From NCBI RefSeq assembly GCF_963576545.1, contig NC_083655.1:13874440-13938439 (forward strand): a stretch of DNA of 64,000 nt. The letters are read 5' to 3'. Positions 50,166-61,231 of this stretch are shown here, in pieces (within the stretch, counting starts at the first letter, position 1; every line of letters starts with the position of its first letter). The translations under genes were made by a program, and so were the position numbers. The notes beneath the pieces were generated by a model, which saw only the letters and a list, made by a program, of their open reading frames with translations, ran no database searches and was not told where the DNA came from. This DNA is from Limanda limanda. Taxonomy: Eukaryota > Chordata > Actinopteri > Pleuronectiformes > Pleuronectidae.

Positions 50166-51344
50166 ACGCAACTACTCACGGACTACCTATGTTTGTCGCT
50201 GCATTTTTGCACGTTTCCTCTGTGCAGAACTTTGAACCCTGGTGCTCTGAAAACGTAAGTGTAGTGTATGATTATTATTATTAGACACGAGTATTTGACC
50301 CACATCAATCCAACACCTGACACAACTTGTACGGATGGCTGCTGGTTGTAAAAGTCTTTGGTTCTCTCTCTCTCCGGAGTTTAAAGTTCAGACGTGGGCT
50401 CGGCTCGCAGCTCCTTGTTGTTTCTCGCTTCCCCCTTTTGATCAAGCCCTTCCGTGTTTTCCTAGATTGCTGAGACAGCTTGCTGCCGCCGCTCCGTCTC
50501 CTCTCTCAACAGCTTTTTCCTGAAATTTCCGCTGGCGTCTGCCTGACATTGAGCTATGGGGCTAATCATTAGGTAAACCAGTCTCCCTCTCCCGCACGCA
50601 CTCTTCAAATAATCCCGGGTTTGAATGCTAAAAATGTAATGAACTTCACGGTTCATTGTGTCTGACATTGCTTAATTAATGGGTGCATTTAAAGTACATA
50701 GGGCCCCAGTAATTGATTTATATGCATGATTTGCACATACAGCTGTTGGTTCCTGTAGGAGACTCATCACTCAAACAGTGGCTGGGCTGATGAGAGGCTG
50801 GCAAGGTAATGTCAGGTTGCTCTGTGCGACAAACCACTTTACATAGGATTATTAAAGAACTTCTTTAAAAAATTGAACGGCATTTTAAATATCATAATTT
50901 CTAAGAGATTCTTAAAAAAAGAATTGCCTTGGTCTGCAAACCTTAGGCCTCCTGCGACATATTCTGATAAAAGGACAAAATATACCATAAGAATTTGTTT
51001 TTGTTAGGCTGAGCCCGATGATGAGTGTTGGAACAGGTTAGTTTCATGCCACACAGAGGAATTAAATCTTCTCACGCCAGCACACTGCTTCGGCTTGGCT
51101 CTCCCTCTTTCCCTCTCCCTCTCTCTCTCTCTGTGTCTATGTTCCTGGTCGCTCTCCAAACAGACAGTTTACATTACTGCACCTGCCACAAACAGAGCTG
51201 GACACATGCATTGCCTCCGATGATGCCAAGGCAGAGTATCGATCAGTGAGCAAAGGCAGGCTTGATCAGGGTTTTAGTATGGATACGTTTTAATGGAGTA
51301 AAATCAGATGCGTTGTCCACTGAATGAGTGCAGAAAAAAAACAT

Positions 51345-51480
51345 TACATTTGGGTGCGGGTCCAGATCTGGATTGTTTTTTATCACTTTCTGTAACTTTA
51401 TTGAGACACAGCATTTTTCAGGATTTGTATTGAAGTTTAAGGGTCAGATATTTATACATTTGCAATTTGGTGTATATGTT
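51345..51480 (+). repeat. Dispersed 'gcctcc...gaggtt' family fragment
   Basis: 'gtgcgggtccagatctggat' followed by 'atcactttctgtaactttat' and a 'gcaatttggtgtat' tail matches the 3' half of the copies at 56712-57046 and 59058-59290. Confidence 0.55.
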
Positions 51481-51884
51481 TTAAAACCTGGGCTAATATA
51501 CTGACTAAATAAGAGGCTTTAAAATAGACGCTTTAAAACACATCTTGAACCTTTCATTGTGGAAGTAAATATTGTGAAATGCTCCAGTTGTACAACCATT
51601 GCATTGTTAGCATTTCACCTTCATTGACCACGGCCTTTATGCTTAGTCCTCACATACAACAGTGTGGTTATAATTATTGTTTTCTGTGGAGGGGTCTGGA
51701 GGTCGCTGGCCCCTAACCATTATTTGGTTTTGGACAGATCCTCTATGGAGCTCAGATCAATCTCTCACCTAGAGAACATTCTCGCATATTTCTACCACCA
51801 GCATATTGATTTTTCCATGAGCAGGCCCCTGTTGTGCGTGTGAGGTGTTTTCATGCACGGCACATAGGGGATGCAGCCTGCAGT

Positions 51885-51924
<40 letters not shown>
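51885..51924. repeat. (CA)n microsatellite
   Basis: About 20 CA units, with a shorter run at 51990-52002. Confidence 0.95.
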
Positions 51925-51926
<2 letters not shown>

Positions 51927-52089
51927 CCATGCACTGTACAAGGTCTGTTACAAACAAAAAAGACACATACACAGGTGCACGCACTTGAACACACACACAC
52001 ACATACATCATTTATTCATTTCTGTAGACACCCATAGGCATTTCTGTGTGTAAAATGCACGCATCGGCATATTTAGTGACTTTAGATCT

Positions 52090-52091
<2 letters not shown>

Positions 52092-52160
<69 letters not shown>
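52092..52160. repeat. (CA)n microsatellite, about 34 units
   Basis: An uninterrupted CA tract, the longest pure CA run in the window. Confidence 0.97.
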
Positions 52161-52161
<1 letters not shown>

Positions 52162-52879
52162 ATACTCCTTGTTAAAGCAGACACCAAGTGAGCCATGTCT
52201 TCTTTGGGGCCAAGTGTATTCCTCTCTTTATTACTCACTCACTATTCAATTCAGACGGGCCCGATGTTGAGGCCTCCCACCTGCCCAATCTTTTCTTCTA
52301 CTGTGCCATCATCCGTTTTTACCCCTTACCACCTTCCCTCCTTCCTTTCCTCTCCTGTCTCTCTATACCTGTATTCCATCTTTCCATCGGTCCGTGCATC
52401 CTTCATCCCCTGTACAATCTGCTAATGCTCCATCCATCACTCCATCCATACTGTTTGTTCGTTCAAGGCCTTTGCATCCTTATAGAAATAGGAATAAAAA
52501 AGAGTGAGCAGACAGGATGAGGAGCAGGACTACTATCCACATACACAATTAGATAGTAACTTAAAGGTAAGCACGTGTGTGTATTAAGGTAAAACACACA
52601 CATACATTTGAATATTGTACGGAGTGTATCAAATTCCATGTCTTTCAAATGCAAATTCAGTTGCTGGTAAAACCATTTGATGCAGACTTATCGCTTTTGT
52701 TTTCCTGCGTTTTTTTGCAGCTATAAAGAAAAGTCTTTTACAGTCCAAGTGTGTTACAAACACAAAGTCAGGCTGCAGAGTTGAACTGGAGTTGATGGCT
52801 ATGGCACCGGAGCTCTGAGACAAAAGAGGGCGCTGGGCGCCGCTGAGGAGGAGGGGGGGGGGCGTTGAAGATTGTGCTG

Positions 52880-53340
52880 GAATTTGTCAAAAGCCAATAA
52901 TCATTCTGGTGCGGGGAAGGAGTACTAAATCAGAGCGCCGAATCAATATCACATTACTTTGAGTATGGGAGTATATACAAGACTCATCAAATTGATTATT
53001 TTTGATGCTACAATGGCAGTTTCATTTGCCGAGGCCCTCGACAACAACTACTGTTCAATTACCTGGGCTGTGTGCGAATTTTAAAAAAAGAGGAACAAAA
53101 AAAAATTAAAATAAATACAACAAGACAAATGGATATTTATTTGACTAAAATAAAAGCCTCGCCTGGAATAGTAATAAATGGTATGTCACAGTCAAGCTCT
53201 GGTTAAAAGATGGCTTTTTTCATCGGACATTGAAATTTCATGAATATATTTTCCAAGGGGGCCCAGGAAAAACAGAATTCATCATGACTTTCGTACAGGC
53301 CATAATGTCACAGCGCAGATTAGTCAACTCCTTGTAATGT
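52880..53340. promoter_or_regulatory. Possible conserved non-coding element
   Basis: Unique sequence with TCAATATCACATTAC, TCAAATTGATTATTTTTGAT, GTTCAATTACCTGG (E-box next to ATTA) and CATAATGTCACAGCG. The texture fits a developmental enhancer. No coding frame is supported. Confidence 0.3.
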
Positions 53341-53589
53341 ATTGTGCATGTAACTGTGGCATTGTTTAAACATGTGCCTCCGACCTGACTGGGTTACAGA
53401 GTGTGACGGCTGCAGACGGATTTAATATGACTTAGTTTGTTTCACAAAGTCTTTGAGCCTCTTTTACGCCATTTAGAGCTGTAATCAAGTACACAATTAA
53501 CAATGTTACAGCAATATGTTGTATTGATAATGATGTATTTAATCTAAATTTTTGTTTTTTTTACAATCTCGCTCAGGTTTAGCTCATAT

Positions 53590-53825
53590 ATGTGCAATTC
53601 TGTTACATTGTATATCACATGTCTATATTGTACATATTGTTTTCTTTATATATATTTCCCTTTGTTTACATTATATATATATATATTTTAGTTCTATCTA
53701 TTATTTGCTGTCATCTTTCCTGCTGTAACACATCAAATTCCCCCATAGTTGGACTAATTCAAGATTATCTTATCCTAACTTGTCTTATCTTAACATTTAA
53801 ACAAAAAATTAAATAAAAAATACTG
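53590..53825 (+). repeat. LINE-tail-like repeat fragment
   Basis: 'tttcctgctgtaacacatca' then 'aattcccccatagttggact' and 'attatcttatcctaacttgt' match the usual 3' end of fish non-LTR elements, ending in an A-rich tail (aaacaaaaaattaaataaaa). Confidence 0.6.
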
Positions 53826-55789
53826 ATCATAACAAACCTGCATCCCTGTTTCCCCCCTGGTTCAAACTCTCCCGATATATTTTTGGACTAAAAAGTTGCT
53901 CAGAATGGCCTCAACCATACGAACTCCCCCCCTAATGGCTCAAAGTCTTCAATATGGGGCTATCAGGAGAGACAAGGCGCAGCGGCTCCTTGGATGATTA
54001 AAAAGTCATTTCCTTAACTGTCCTCCCAGGATTTGCGTTTTTTTTTTTTTTTTTTTTAGTAAGAAAACATTAAATTGCTCCAATCAAGCATAAACGTATC
54101 CTGCTTGTGGTGTAATTTGTACTGCTGTTCGCATGGTGGGCGCTTATTTGTCATCCTTTTCCTTTGGCGCTTTTCCCAACTGCCTTGATCAACAATTAAT
54201 GGTTGAAATTGCTTCTGTGTTACTTATGGCTGTGGAGACAGATGCAGCAATGCAAAAAAACAAAACAAAAAAAGGGAAAGAGGGTTTAATTGAACAACAG
54301 AAATGAGTTACGATTGGTTCGACTTTATTCATACGGCACGGGAATTATTTAGTTTTTTTCTAATAGTTTTGTGGTGATACATTGTGTTATTACAGAAATA
54401 CAGTAGCACAGCAGCAGTGGTCCTTTCTCTCCTGTCCACCCCATTCTGTTCCTCTCTCCCGCTCTCTGCTCTGCTGTCTCTCCCCCTCTCTCTTCTTTCG
54501 CACAATGACCTTTAGTGCTCTTTTCTTCATTGCGGGGACAGGCTGGGGCCTGGCATCTGATAGAATCAATATTCTATTATGATAGTGTGTGGAGCGTGTG
54601 GGGTTTTACAACTCCACTGTAATAGTCTCTCTATTTCATCCCATGGCAGCCATGGCCTGAGGGATCATCCAGGCTTCTCCAGGCTCTATGCTCCCAGCAT
54701 TGCCCCATTTCCATTAACGTCGCAGGCCTCTGCCTACCGGGGGACAATCTGTGTGACCGATGGATGGGGTTGAGAAAGGGTCCAGCCCAGGTGCAATATG
54801 TGTCAATAGACTGTGTAATAGCCAGAGCTGGGTGAAATGTTAGTTAAATAGCTTTCCAGTTTTAAAAGAAACAAGAGGGATACTCGCGCTATTTCTCTTA
54901 TTTTATCCCGGTGCTTTTTGCAACATTAAATCTGCCCAGAGATGAAATCATATTAAATCAAGCGATATTTCAGAACAACGTCTGACGGTGAGGTGGGAAA
55001 TATCTGGTCCTCGTGATGATGTTACCTTAGTGAAAATTTGGAGTAAAATTGCCATTCATCAATTGTTTCGCCAAAACAATTTATTTTGCGATGACAGACA
55101 GATTCCCTGCAGCGTCTGGGATTTAAAGTCGAAACGTGACGTGCTGCCCGATGCACCGGAGTCCAGCATGTGAAACAGTTGTTGATGAGAAGAGTCCAGG
55201 TTTGCACTATAGAATGGAAGAAGTGCTAAAGTGAAATGTTAGGCACCAGGCAGGCCCCCATAAAAGATTCATGCCATTACATCTGCCTTTTTTTTTCTCG
55301 AATAATTAACTAATGTGAGTATTTAACTCAGCCAAACGCAGTTACGGTTTAAAAATCCTTGCATTTAAATGTCATTGGGGCGTTGAGTTTTGATGTGAAT
55401 TTTTAATCCCGGGCAATAAACACCGCGAGGGGTTAACAAGGGAAACAGGCACGTGGACGAGGAACTCCGCTCCCGTACTGAAAGGCTTCCCATCAAACCT
55501 GCGCGGGAATCCGCTCGGCTCGGAAATGTCAGCGATGGTTGTAAAATTCGTCCGATTTTGGTCATTGTTGAAATGCATAATATTTGTTAAAGTCGCAGGA
55601 GTCAAGGGTAGGACGTTTAAAGCTAATGGTGAGTGCAGGAGTTAGCCTTTGGAGCCCTCTTGGACAATACCTGCCATTTTTATCCTCGTGCTCCATGTGC
55701 ATCTTTCTCTCCTGCAGAAGACTTGTCCCTGACAGCTTTCACGTCCCTCAATCCCCCCCCCCCCCCGTCCCTCCATTTGATTGAGAGTT

Positions 55790-56030
55790 GGGCGACTGGA
55801 GGTGCGTGATGAGGCCCCGCTCGTCTCATATTCATCATGATGTAACCGTGAGCAACCCGGATCTAAATTACCTTCGTCTGGCATCATTCCAGCACACGCT
55901 ATAAATGAGGTAATCGTCCTTGACTATAAAATTTGCATTTTCAAGACTTAATTGCTATCATTACATTTTTTGTGTAATTCTATTAATTTAACAGAATGGG
56001 TGATCAGAGTCTTTTTTATGGTTATAATTT
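55790..56030. promoter_or_regulatory. Possible conserved non-coding element
   Basis: TCATATTCATCATGATGTAA, CTATAAATGAGGTAATCGTC, TTTGCATTTTC and CTTAATTGCTATCATTACAT occur in 200 bp of unique sequence, followed by a GA run at about 56060-56090. It was judged by texture only. Confidence 0.3.
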
Positions 56031-56711
56031 GCAGTAAAACAATGCATCTGCAAAGTAGAGGAGAGAGAGAGAGAGAGAGAAAAAAAAAAAAGAGTAGAAA
56101 AAGGGTGAGTGCAGCATCAGGACCACTCCAGCCTCTCGTCGTGAATTTCCATTATCCCCTCTCCATTTAAAAAAAAGGAGGGGGAAAAAATAGCCAACAA
56201 AATAGTTACAAACAAAATTGCACTAAGATGCAGTGAGAAACAAAGATGTGCGTTTGTGTGCGCCTGCATGAAAAGCTCTCTTGGGTTCCAGGGACGGGAA
56301 ATGCATCAATTATATCCCATCATCACATTGTGTGGGCTAACTGAAGCTTGTGCTCGGCCGGCCTCTTTTATTTTATGCCTCGCTTTCTTTTTTTCTTTCT
56401 TTTTTTTTTTTTACATGGCCTGCCTCCTTGATCGTACATGATGTCAGCTGCACTCACCAGCGCCGTCTCCGCAGAGTGGTGGCGAGCACGGCCGGTGACG
56501 CGGAACAACAGAGCCATCAACTTCCATTTACGCTTCCCGCGGTGACCTTGCCACAAACATCTTGCGAGGTCCAGAAGCGCGCCGAGAGAAGTGCCAGCGA
56601 GATTCTGCAACCCGCTGCACTTCTCCCAAAGCCCTGTTGACCTTTCGATTTGGGGGAAGGAGGAAAACTCACACTGGATTTCTGCTCTTCCTCTCTCACT
56701 TTTCTTTTGTT

Positions 56712-57046
56712 TACCTCCACCAACGAGGTTATATTTTTCACTGAATCGGTTGGTTTGTCTGTCTGTTAATTAGCAGGATGTGGCAAAAACTAGAGGACAG
56801 ATACCATGAGAGTTGCTGGAGCGAGGCAGCGCGGGTCAAGAAAGAACCAATATCATCTAGTTGTGGATGTAGATCAGCGGGAGGTTTCAGGAATTATCTT
56901 TTTCACTTTCTTTAACATTGCTAAATAAGTTAATTTTCAACATTTTCATTGATTTCTTAGAGACCAACTAATGGATCTTGATGAAAAAAGCTGACATTTT
57001 AAGGGGACTGATATTCATGAGTGTGTGCAATTTGGTGTGTATCCAA
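56712..57046 (+). repeat. Dispersed 'gcctcc...gaggtt' repeat, near-full copy
   Basis: It runs 'acctccaccaacgaggttat', 'ttggtttgtctgtctgttaa', 'tttcactttctttaacattg', 'atggatcttgatgaaaaaag' and 'ggggactgatattcatgagt'. This order is that of a very common teleost repeat. Four other fragments in the window show the same words. Confidence 0.75.
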
Positions 57047-57639
57047 ATAAACGTTTCTTTTTCTGCACCGGTGTGGAAAATAACAGAAGGCAAACTTTCC
57101 TGATAATGGGAAAGGAGCTAACCGCTCTAAGCTCTTTAAGAATTTAAGCTAAAAAACATACTATATAATGTTTCACTTACTTTAAAAAAACACCACTTTT
57201 TCACTTTTTATTTATTCAACTGTAATTTCAATCAAGTTAAAGTTTAGATTTAAGTCCATAGTCACACTGTGATACATCCCCCTCCTATCTCAGTCCTGAA
57301 CTATTAATATTATTCCTCAAGCTTGACCAAAATGCAAACATATGGCACAACTTTAGTGATCAATAAACAGTGGGCTGACACGAATACTACATTTTAAGTA
57401 TGGAACTTCTTAAAATGCACCGAAATCCCCTGAAGCCCTTGTGTACTCTCTCTCTCGCCACAATGTGCAACTGTACAACAGCACAAGAACAAGCCGTGGA
57501 CTCAGGGGATGAATGGATCTCTGCAGAGCTGCACCTCTCGTGTGCACATGTCCTGTACTCCTACTACATGGTAATACGGCAAAATAATCAGGCAATTTAA
57601 GCATTTATTCAACAATTTAGAGTTAAATAATGTCCAAAA

Positions 57640-58080
57640 AAAAGAGAAAAGGTCAGAGTATTGCATGTTGCTGCTCCGGTACAGTGTCCATGAGCGATAC
57701 AGGCGGAGTAAAAGGAGGACACGGTGTTGCTTTCTTCCACATCTTCCTCCCCCCATCTCTGTTTCTTCTCCCCGGCGCTCGTCCTGACGTCTGCTGACAC
57801 TGACCAGGTGGCGTCGTCACTATGGGTTTCCACGGGGCCTTCAAACAGGAAGCAGGTAAGGCCTGGTGCACCAGCCTCGATGCCTAACGTGGCGGCGAGC
57901 GAGGAAACGCCGAGCTCTGTTTTGACGGTGTCAGGCGGCATCAGCTCAAGCCCGGGCGCCAGACGCAGAAGTTTCCTTCTGCCGGGTCTCCGTTTCAGCG
58001 AGTGGGGTGTGGGTGCGTGATGTTGTCGTCTCCAGCAGACGTGCAGAAGCTGTCAGGTAGGTGCGTGTTGGAGGTCGTCA
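57640..58080. other. GC-rich patch open on both strands
   Basis: A CpG-containing patch with a + frame (57724-58020) and a minus frame (57609-57941, MPPDTVKTELGVSSLAATLG then IEAGAPGLTCFLFEGPVETH). + strand donor-like sites GCAG|GTAAGG (57856) and TCAG|GTAGGT (58056) are present. It may be a CpG-island promoter, an exon of an unplaced gene, or chance. I do not recognise either product. Confidence 0.25.
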
Positions 58081-58394
58081 GAGCACTAATGACAGGGCCA
58101 CTTTAGTGTGTGTGTCTGTGTGTGGGCACGTGAAAGAGAGGAGGGTTGACTCACCTCGAGACAATGCCTCATGGCCGAGCTCCAGGCAAAAGGCCCAGAG
58201 AGCAAAGTAAACTCGGATATAAATATATTATGATTTAATCTAGTATTTAAATGATCAGATTACATCAGATTATTAATTTGCGTAGATAGTGCTACACCTG
58301 AAAGTACATAAGGTAAATTTATGTAGCACTACTTTAGTCTAACAACAGTTTGGCAATCCACCCATTACCACACACATTCATACAGTTCATCTCT

Positions 58395-58545
58395 GTTACT
58401 GTATATATTTTTAGTCTATTTTATTCTATTTTGTTATATATTGTTGTTTTTATATTGTTGTTTTATGTTAAGTGCACCAATGACACCAAGGCAATTTCCT
58501 GTATGTGCAAATTTACTTGGCAAATAAAATAATTCTGATTCTATG
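58395..58545 (+). repeat. LINE-tail-like repeat fragment
   Basis: 'caccaaggcaatttcctgta' followed by 'tacttggcaaataaaataat' and 'tctgattct' is the standard 3' end of a common fish non-LTR repeat. Confidence 0.6.
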
Positions 58546-58564
58546 CACCACACTTTATCTTCAG

Positions 58565-58648
58565 CACGCAGAATGGTAGATTCAGGGATCGAACCGCCTA
58601 CCCTCTGCTTAGTGGACGACCCCCTCTACCTCCTGAGCCACACAGGCT
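58565..58648 (-). repeat. tRNA-like SINE fragment
   Basis: On the minus strand TGGCTCAGGAGG (58629-58640) resembles a polymerase III A box and GGTTCGATCCC (58585-58595) a B box. They are about 35 bp apart with 'gggtcgtccactaagcagag' between. It does not fold as a functional tRNA. It abuts the LINE-tail-like end at 58545. Confidence 0.6.
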
Positions 58649-59057
58649 TTTATGAATATCACTTTGAATTTGAATACGAGATCCTCCGTCATGTGTTGAG
58701 AGGTACAAGTCTTCCTGATCCCTTCCTGATCTCAATCCATCAACACACTAAGTCGGCTCTTTTTTGAAAGAGTTACAGCTTCCTTGGTTTGTGTATTTAG
58801 TTCTCTGACACTTCTCGTGTGATACATGCTGAACAACCACATGAGTCACTTCTAGTCTGTGGCCATTTTGAGCTGTTTGTTTGCTTGAGATCTATCTCTT
58901 AACATGAGGTTGTACAGTAGAAATTGAACAAGTTTGAGTTGTGGCTCAACTGTTGAACTCCACCTGCAGCCCCCAGGTTAGAATTTGTGTACCTCTTCAA
59001 ATCCTATTTAAATGTGAAGCTATAGCGGAGCTGAAAAAGAACGAGCTTAAAACAATG

Positions 59058-59290
59058 TTTGCCTCCCCCGAGGAGGTTGTGTTTGAGTTTTGTACATCTC
59101 TCCGTTAGTTAGCAGGATTACACCAAAACTACTGGAATGATTAACAGGGAACTTGGTGGAAGGATATAGGTCAGGGAAGAATCCATTAGAGTACTTTTCA
59201 CTTTCTTTAAGTTGCGAGGGCATTTTGCAACATTTTTGTTTCTTTTCTCAGAGAGTAAGTCATGGATCTGTGTGGAGTTTGGTGCTGATG
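59058..59290 (+). repeat. Dispersed 'gcctcc...gaggtt' repeat, second copy
   Basis: 'gcctcccccgaggaggttgt', 'gttagttagcaggattacac', 'acttggtggaaggatatagg' and 'tcatggatctgtgtgg' follow the same order as the copy at 56712-57046. Confidence 0.7.
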
Positions 59291-60439
59291 CAAATACAAA
59301 TGTAGATCTAAATTAAAGTCTGGTTTCATAAAGGGACTGTTGAGTTTAGGTATGCATGCTCTGAGGGACCTTCTACTGGATTTACGTGTTTTAAGGCCAA
59401 AAATGCAATAAAGTCTTTGTTGACGAAACACTAATCTCAACTTTCCTCCATCAACGCGAATCAACTTTTAATCGCCAAACATTTCTGAATATTTTCTTTC
59501 GTGACACATTATGGTACAGAGCCTTGACTACGTCCACAAGCAGAGGAGGCAGAGAGATGAGTAACAGCCAAGAGCAGATTTGCCCAAAACAGGCAACAAT
59601 AAATATTTTGTGATCATCATATTCGTGTTTTTTTTCTCGTTCTCCTGTAAACAAATCTCTCCTCACTTGTTCATCATCCTGCGTTGCAGAGACATGCCCC
59701 TGAGTAAGAACCTTGTACAACAGCCTGGTAAAAAGACCAGTTGCAGGATGATTAAGGCAGAATATGGTTGTGCATTCGTAACATTTATGAATTAAAGATG
59801 TGCCTGTTGAGCTATCGTTGCACAGCTGACTAACAGCGACTGCCAACACGTGTCTCTTACTGTTTAAAACTTAAAATGATCAATAAAAGGTCAAATGATT
59901 CAAAGCCTTGACATCTCATGTATTCTATTATCGTAAGGTTAAAGTGTGGGGTATTCTTATTCATATCATCTCTTATTCATAATTAATAGCCCATAGGTTG
60001 CATGGACTGCATTAAATATACAGGTCTCAAAGTGCCGCCTTAAAAGTAGGAACACGTGTGACTGCTACAACTAAAGTCAGTTAACCCCTGATCCCTGTGA
60101 CACATTTTTGGACTCCTGAGATTTTCATAATTAAGGCTAATTGAATGAACAAGCTTTTACAACAATTAATACCAGCACACCACAGCTTTCTTGTGTTGTG
60201 TCTAAATACTAAACACTACTAAAGTACTGAATACTGAACGGTACTGAGGTGTGAAAGGTGACTCTGACCATGGTCCTGACCCAGGGACCGACATTTAGCC
60301 TGGACAGTAGAGACGGCCTCTGTCCGGATCAATCTCACCCATGGCCTTTATTGTTTGCTGTGTGGACATATCTTTTTTGATAGTACAGAACTTGGACATT
60401 TGGCACAAGTTTGAGACTGAATTAAACAATAGAAGGATG

Positions 60440-60606
60440 CAGGGCCGGGTCTAGGCAGGGGCAAGAGGGGGCCTGGCCCCCTCAAATAAATGTTGTGCCC
60501 CCTCAAACTAAATCCCAATTTATAATAATAATAATATAATAAAGCACAATGCCCCCTCAAGATTTGTGGCTGCCCCCTCATACATGCCTGTCTAGACCCG
60601 GCCCTG
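60440..60606. mobile_element. hAT-type MITE, 167 bp
   Basis: The ends CAGGGCCGGGTCTAGGCAGG and, complemented, CAGGGCCGGGTCTAGACAGG agree at 19 of 20 positions. The element is flanked by an exact 8 bp direct repeat GAAGGATG (60432-60439 and 60607-60614). CAGGG ends and an 8 bp target duplication are the marks of the hAT superfamily. The interior holds CCCCCTCAA repeats and an AT-rich centre (ATAATAATAATA). The near-perfect ends and exact duplication point to a young insertion. Confidence 0.93.
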
Positions 60607-61144
60607 GAAGGATGTCATTTTGCTATCAGTAAACCCATATTGATTTTATAGTGGTAACAAAATTGACAAAGTGAACCCGTTCATTCATTTTCTATGCACA
60701 ACACAGGTTAAGCGAATACAACAGCCAAATTGACTACATGACTTACTACCTTAGATGTACACCCAAATTTACAAAAATTACAAATCAAGGGTTTTGTGAC
60801 TTTTGCTGCAACTGATTGTTTAGTTTATACATTTATTATTGTTAAATCAGTCAAACTTTGATGTTTTTCATGTTAACTTACTTTATTCTTATTAGGTTTT
60901 GGCTATTTAAAATGGTCAGGATTTGTAATAACGTATTAATAAACAGAATGCACTCTGTTCAGCCAAATATGTATGCATAGTGAATCACACATGCGAACAT
61001 GAGACTCATAACTATTAACAACCCTAACACGTGCTCACACACTGACCTACACACTTTCTGTGGAGGTGGTTGTACAGTAACTGCTCAGCTTCAGCTCAGC
61101 ACCGTGACACCATCTGTCCACTGGGCGCTGTTTGTTTCCTGCAG

Positions 61145-61231
61145 CCTGACTTCAGCGTGAACGGAATCCGCCCTGCTGCTCCACAGGTGGTGCAGCAGCG
61201 TGTTTTAGAGGAGTCGTCCAAAGCCGGCTGA
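61145..61231 (+). CDS. Candidate alternative last exon
   Basis: A strong acceptor (CTGTTTGTTTCCTGCAG) opens 28 codons in phase 0, PDFSVNGIRPAAPQVVQQRV then LEESSKAG, before TGA. The other two frames stop within five codons. Exon E (39890-40090) ends in phase 0, so E could be spliced directly to it, skipping F and G and replacing the C-terminus. An AATAAA at 62403-62408 could end such a transcript. The distance (21 kb) and short length keep this tentative. Chance is possible. Confidence 0.28.
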   Translation, partial: PDFSVNGIRPAAPQVVQQRVLEESSKAG

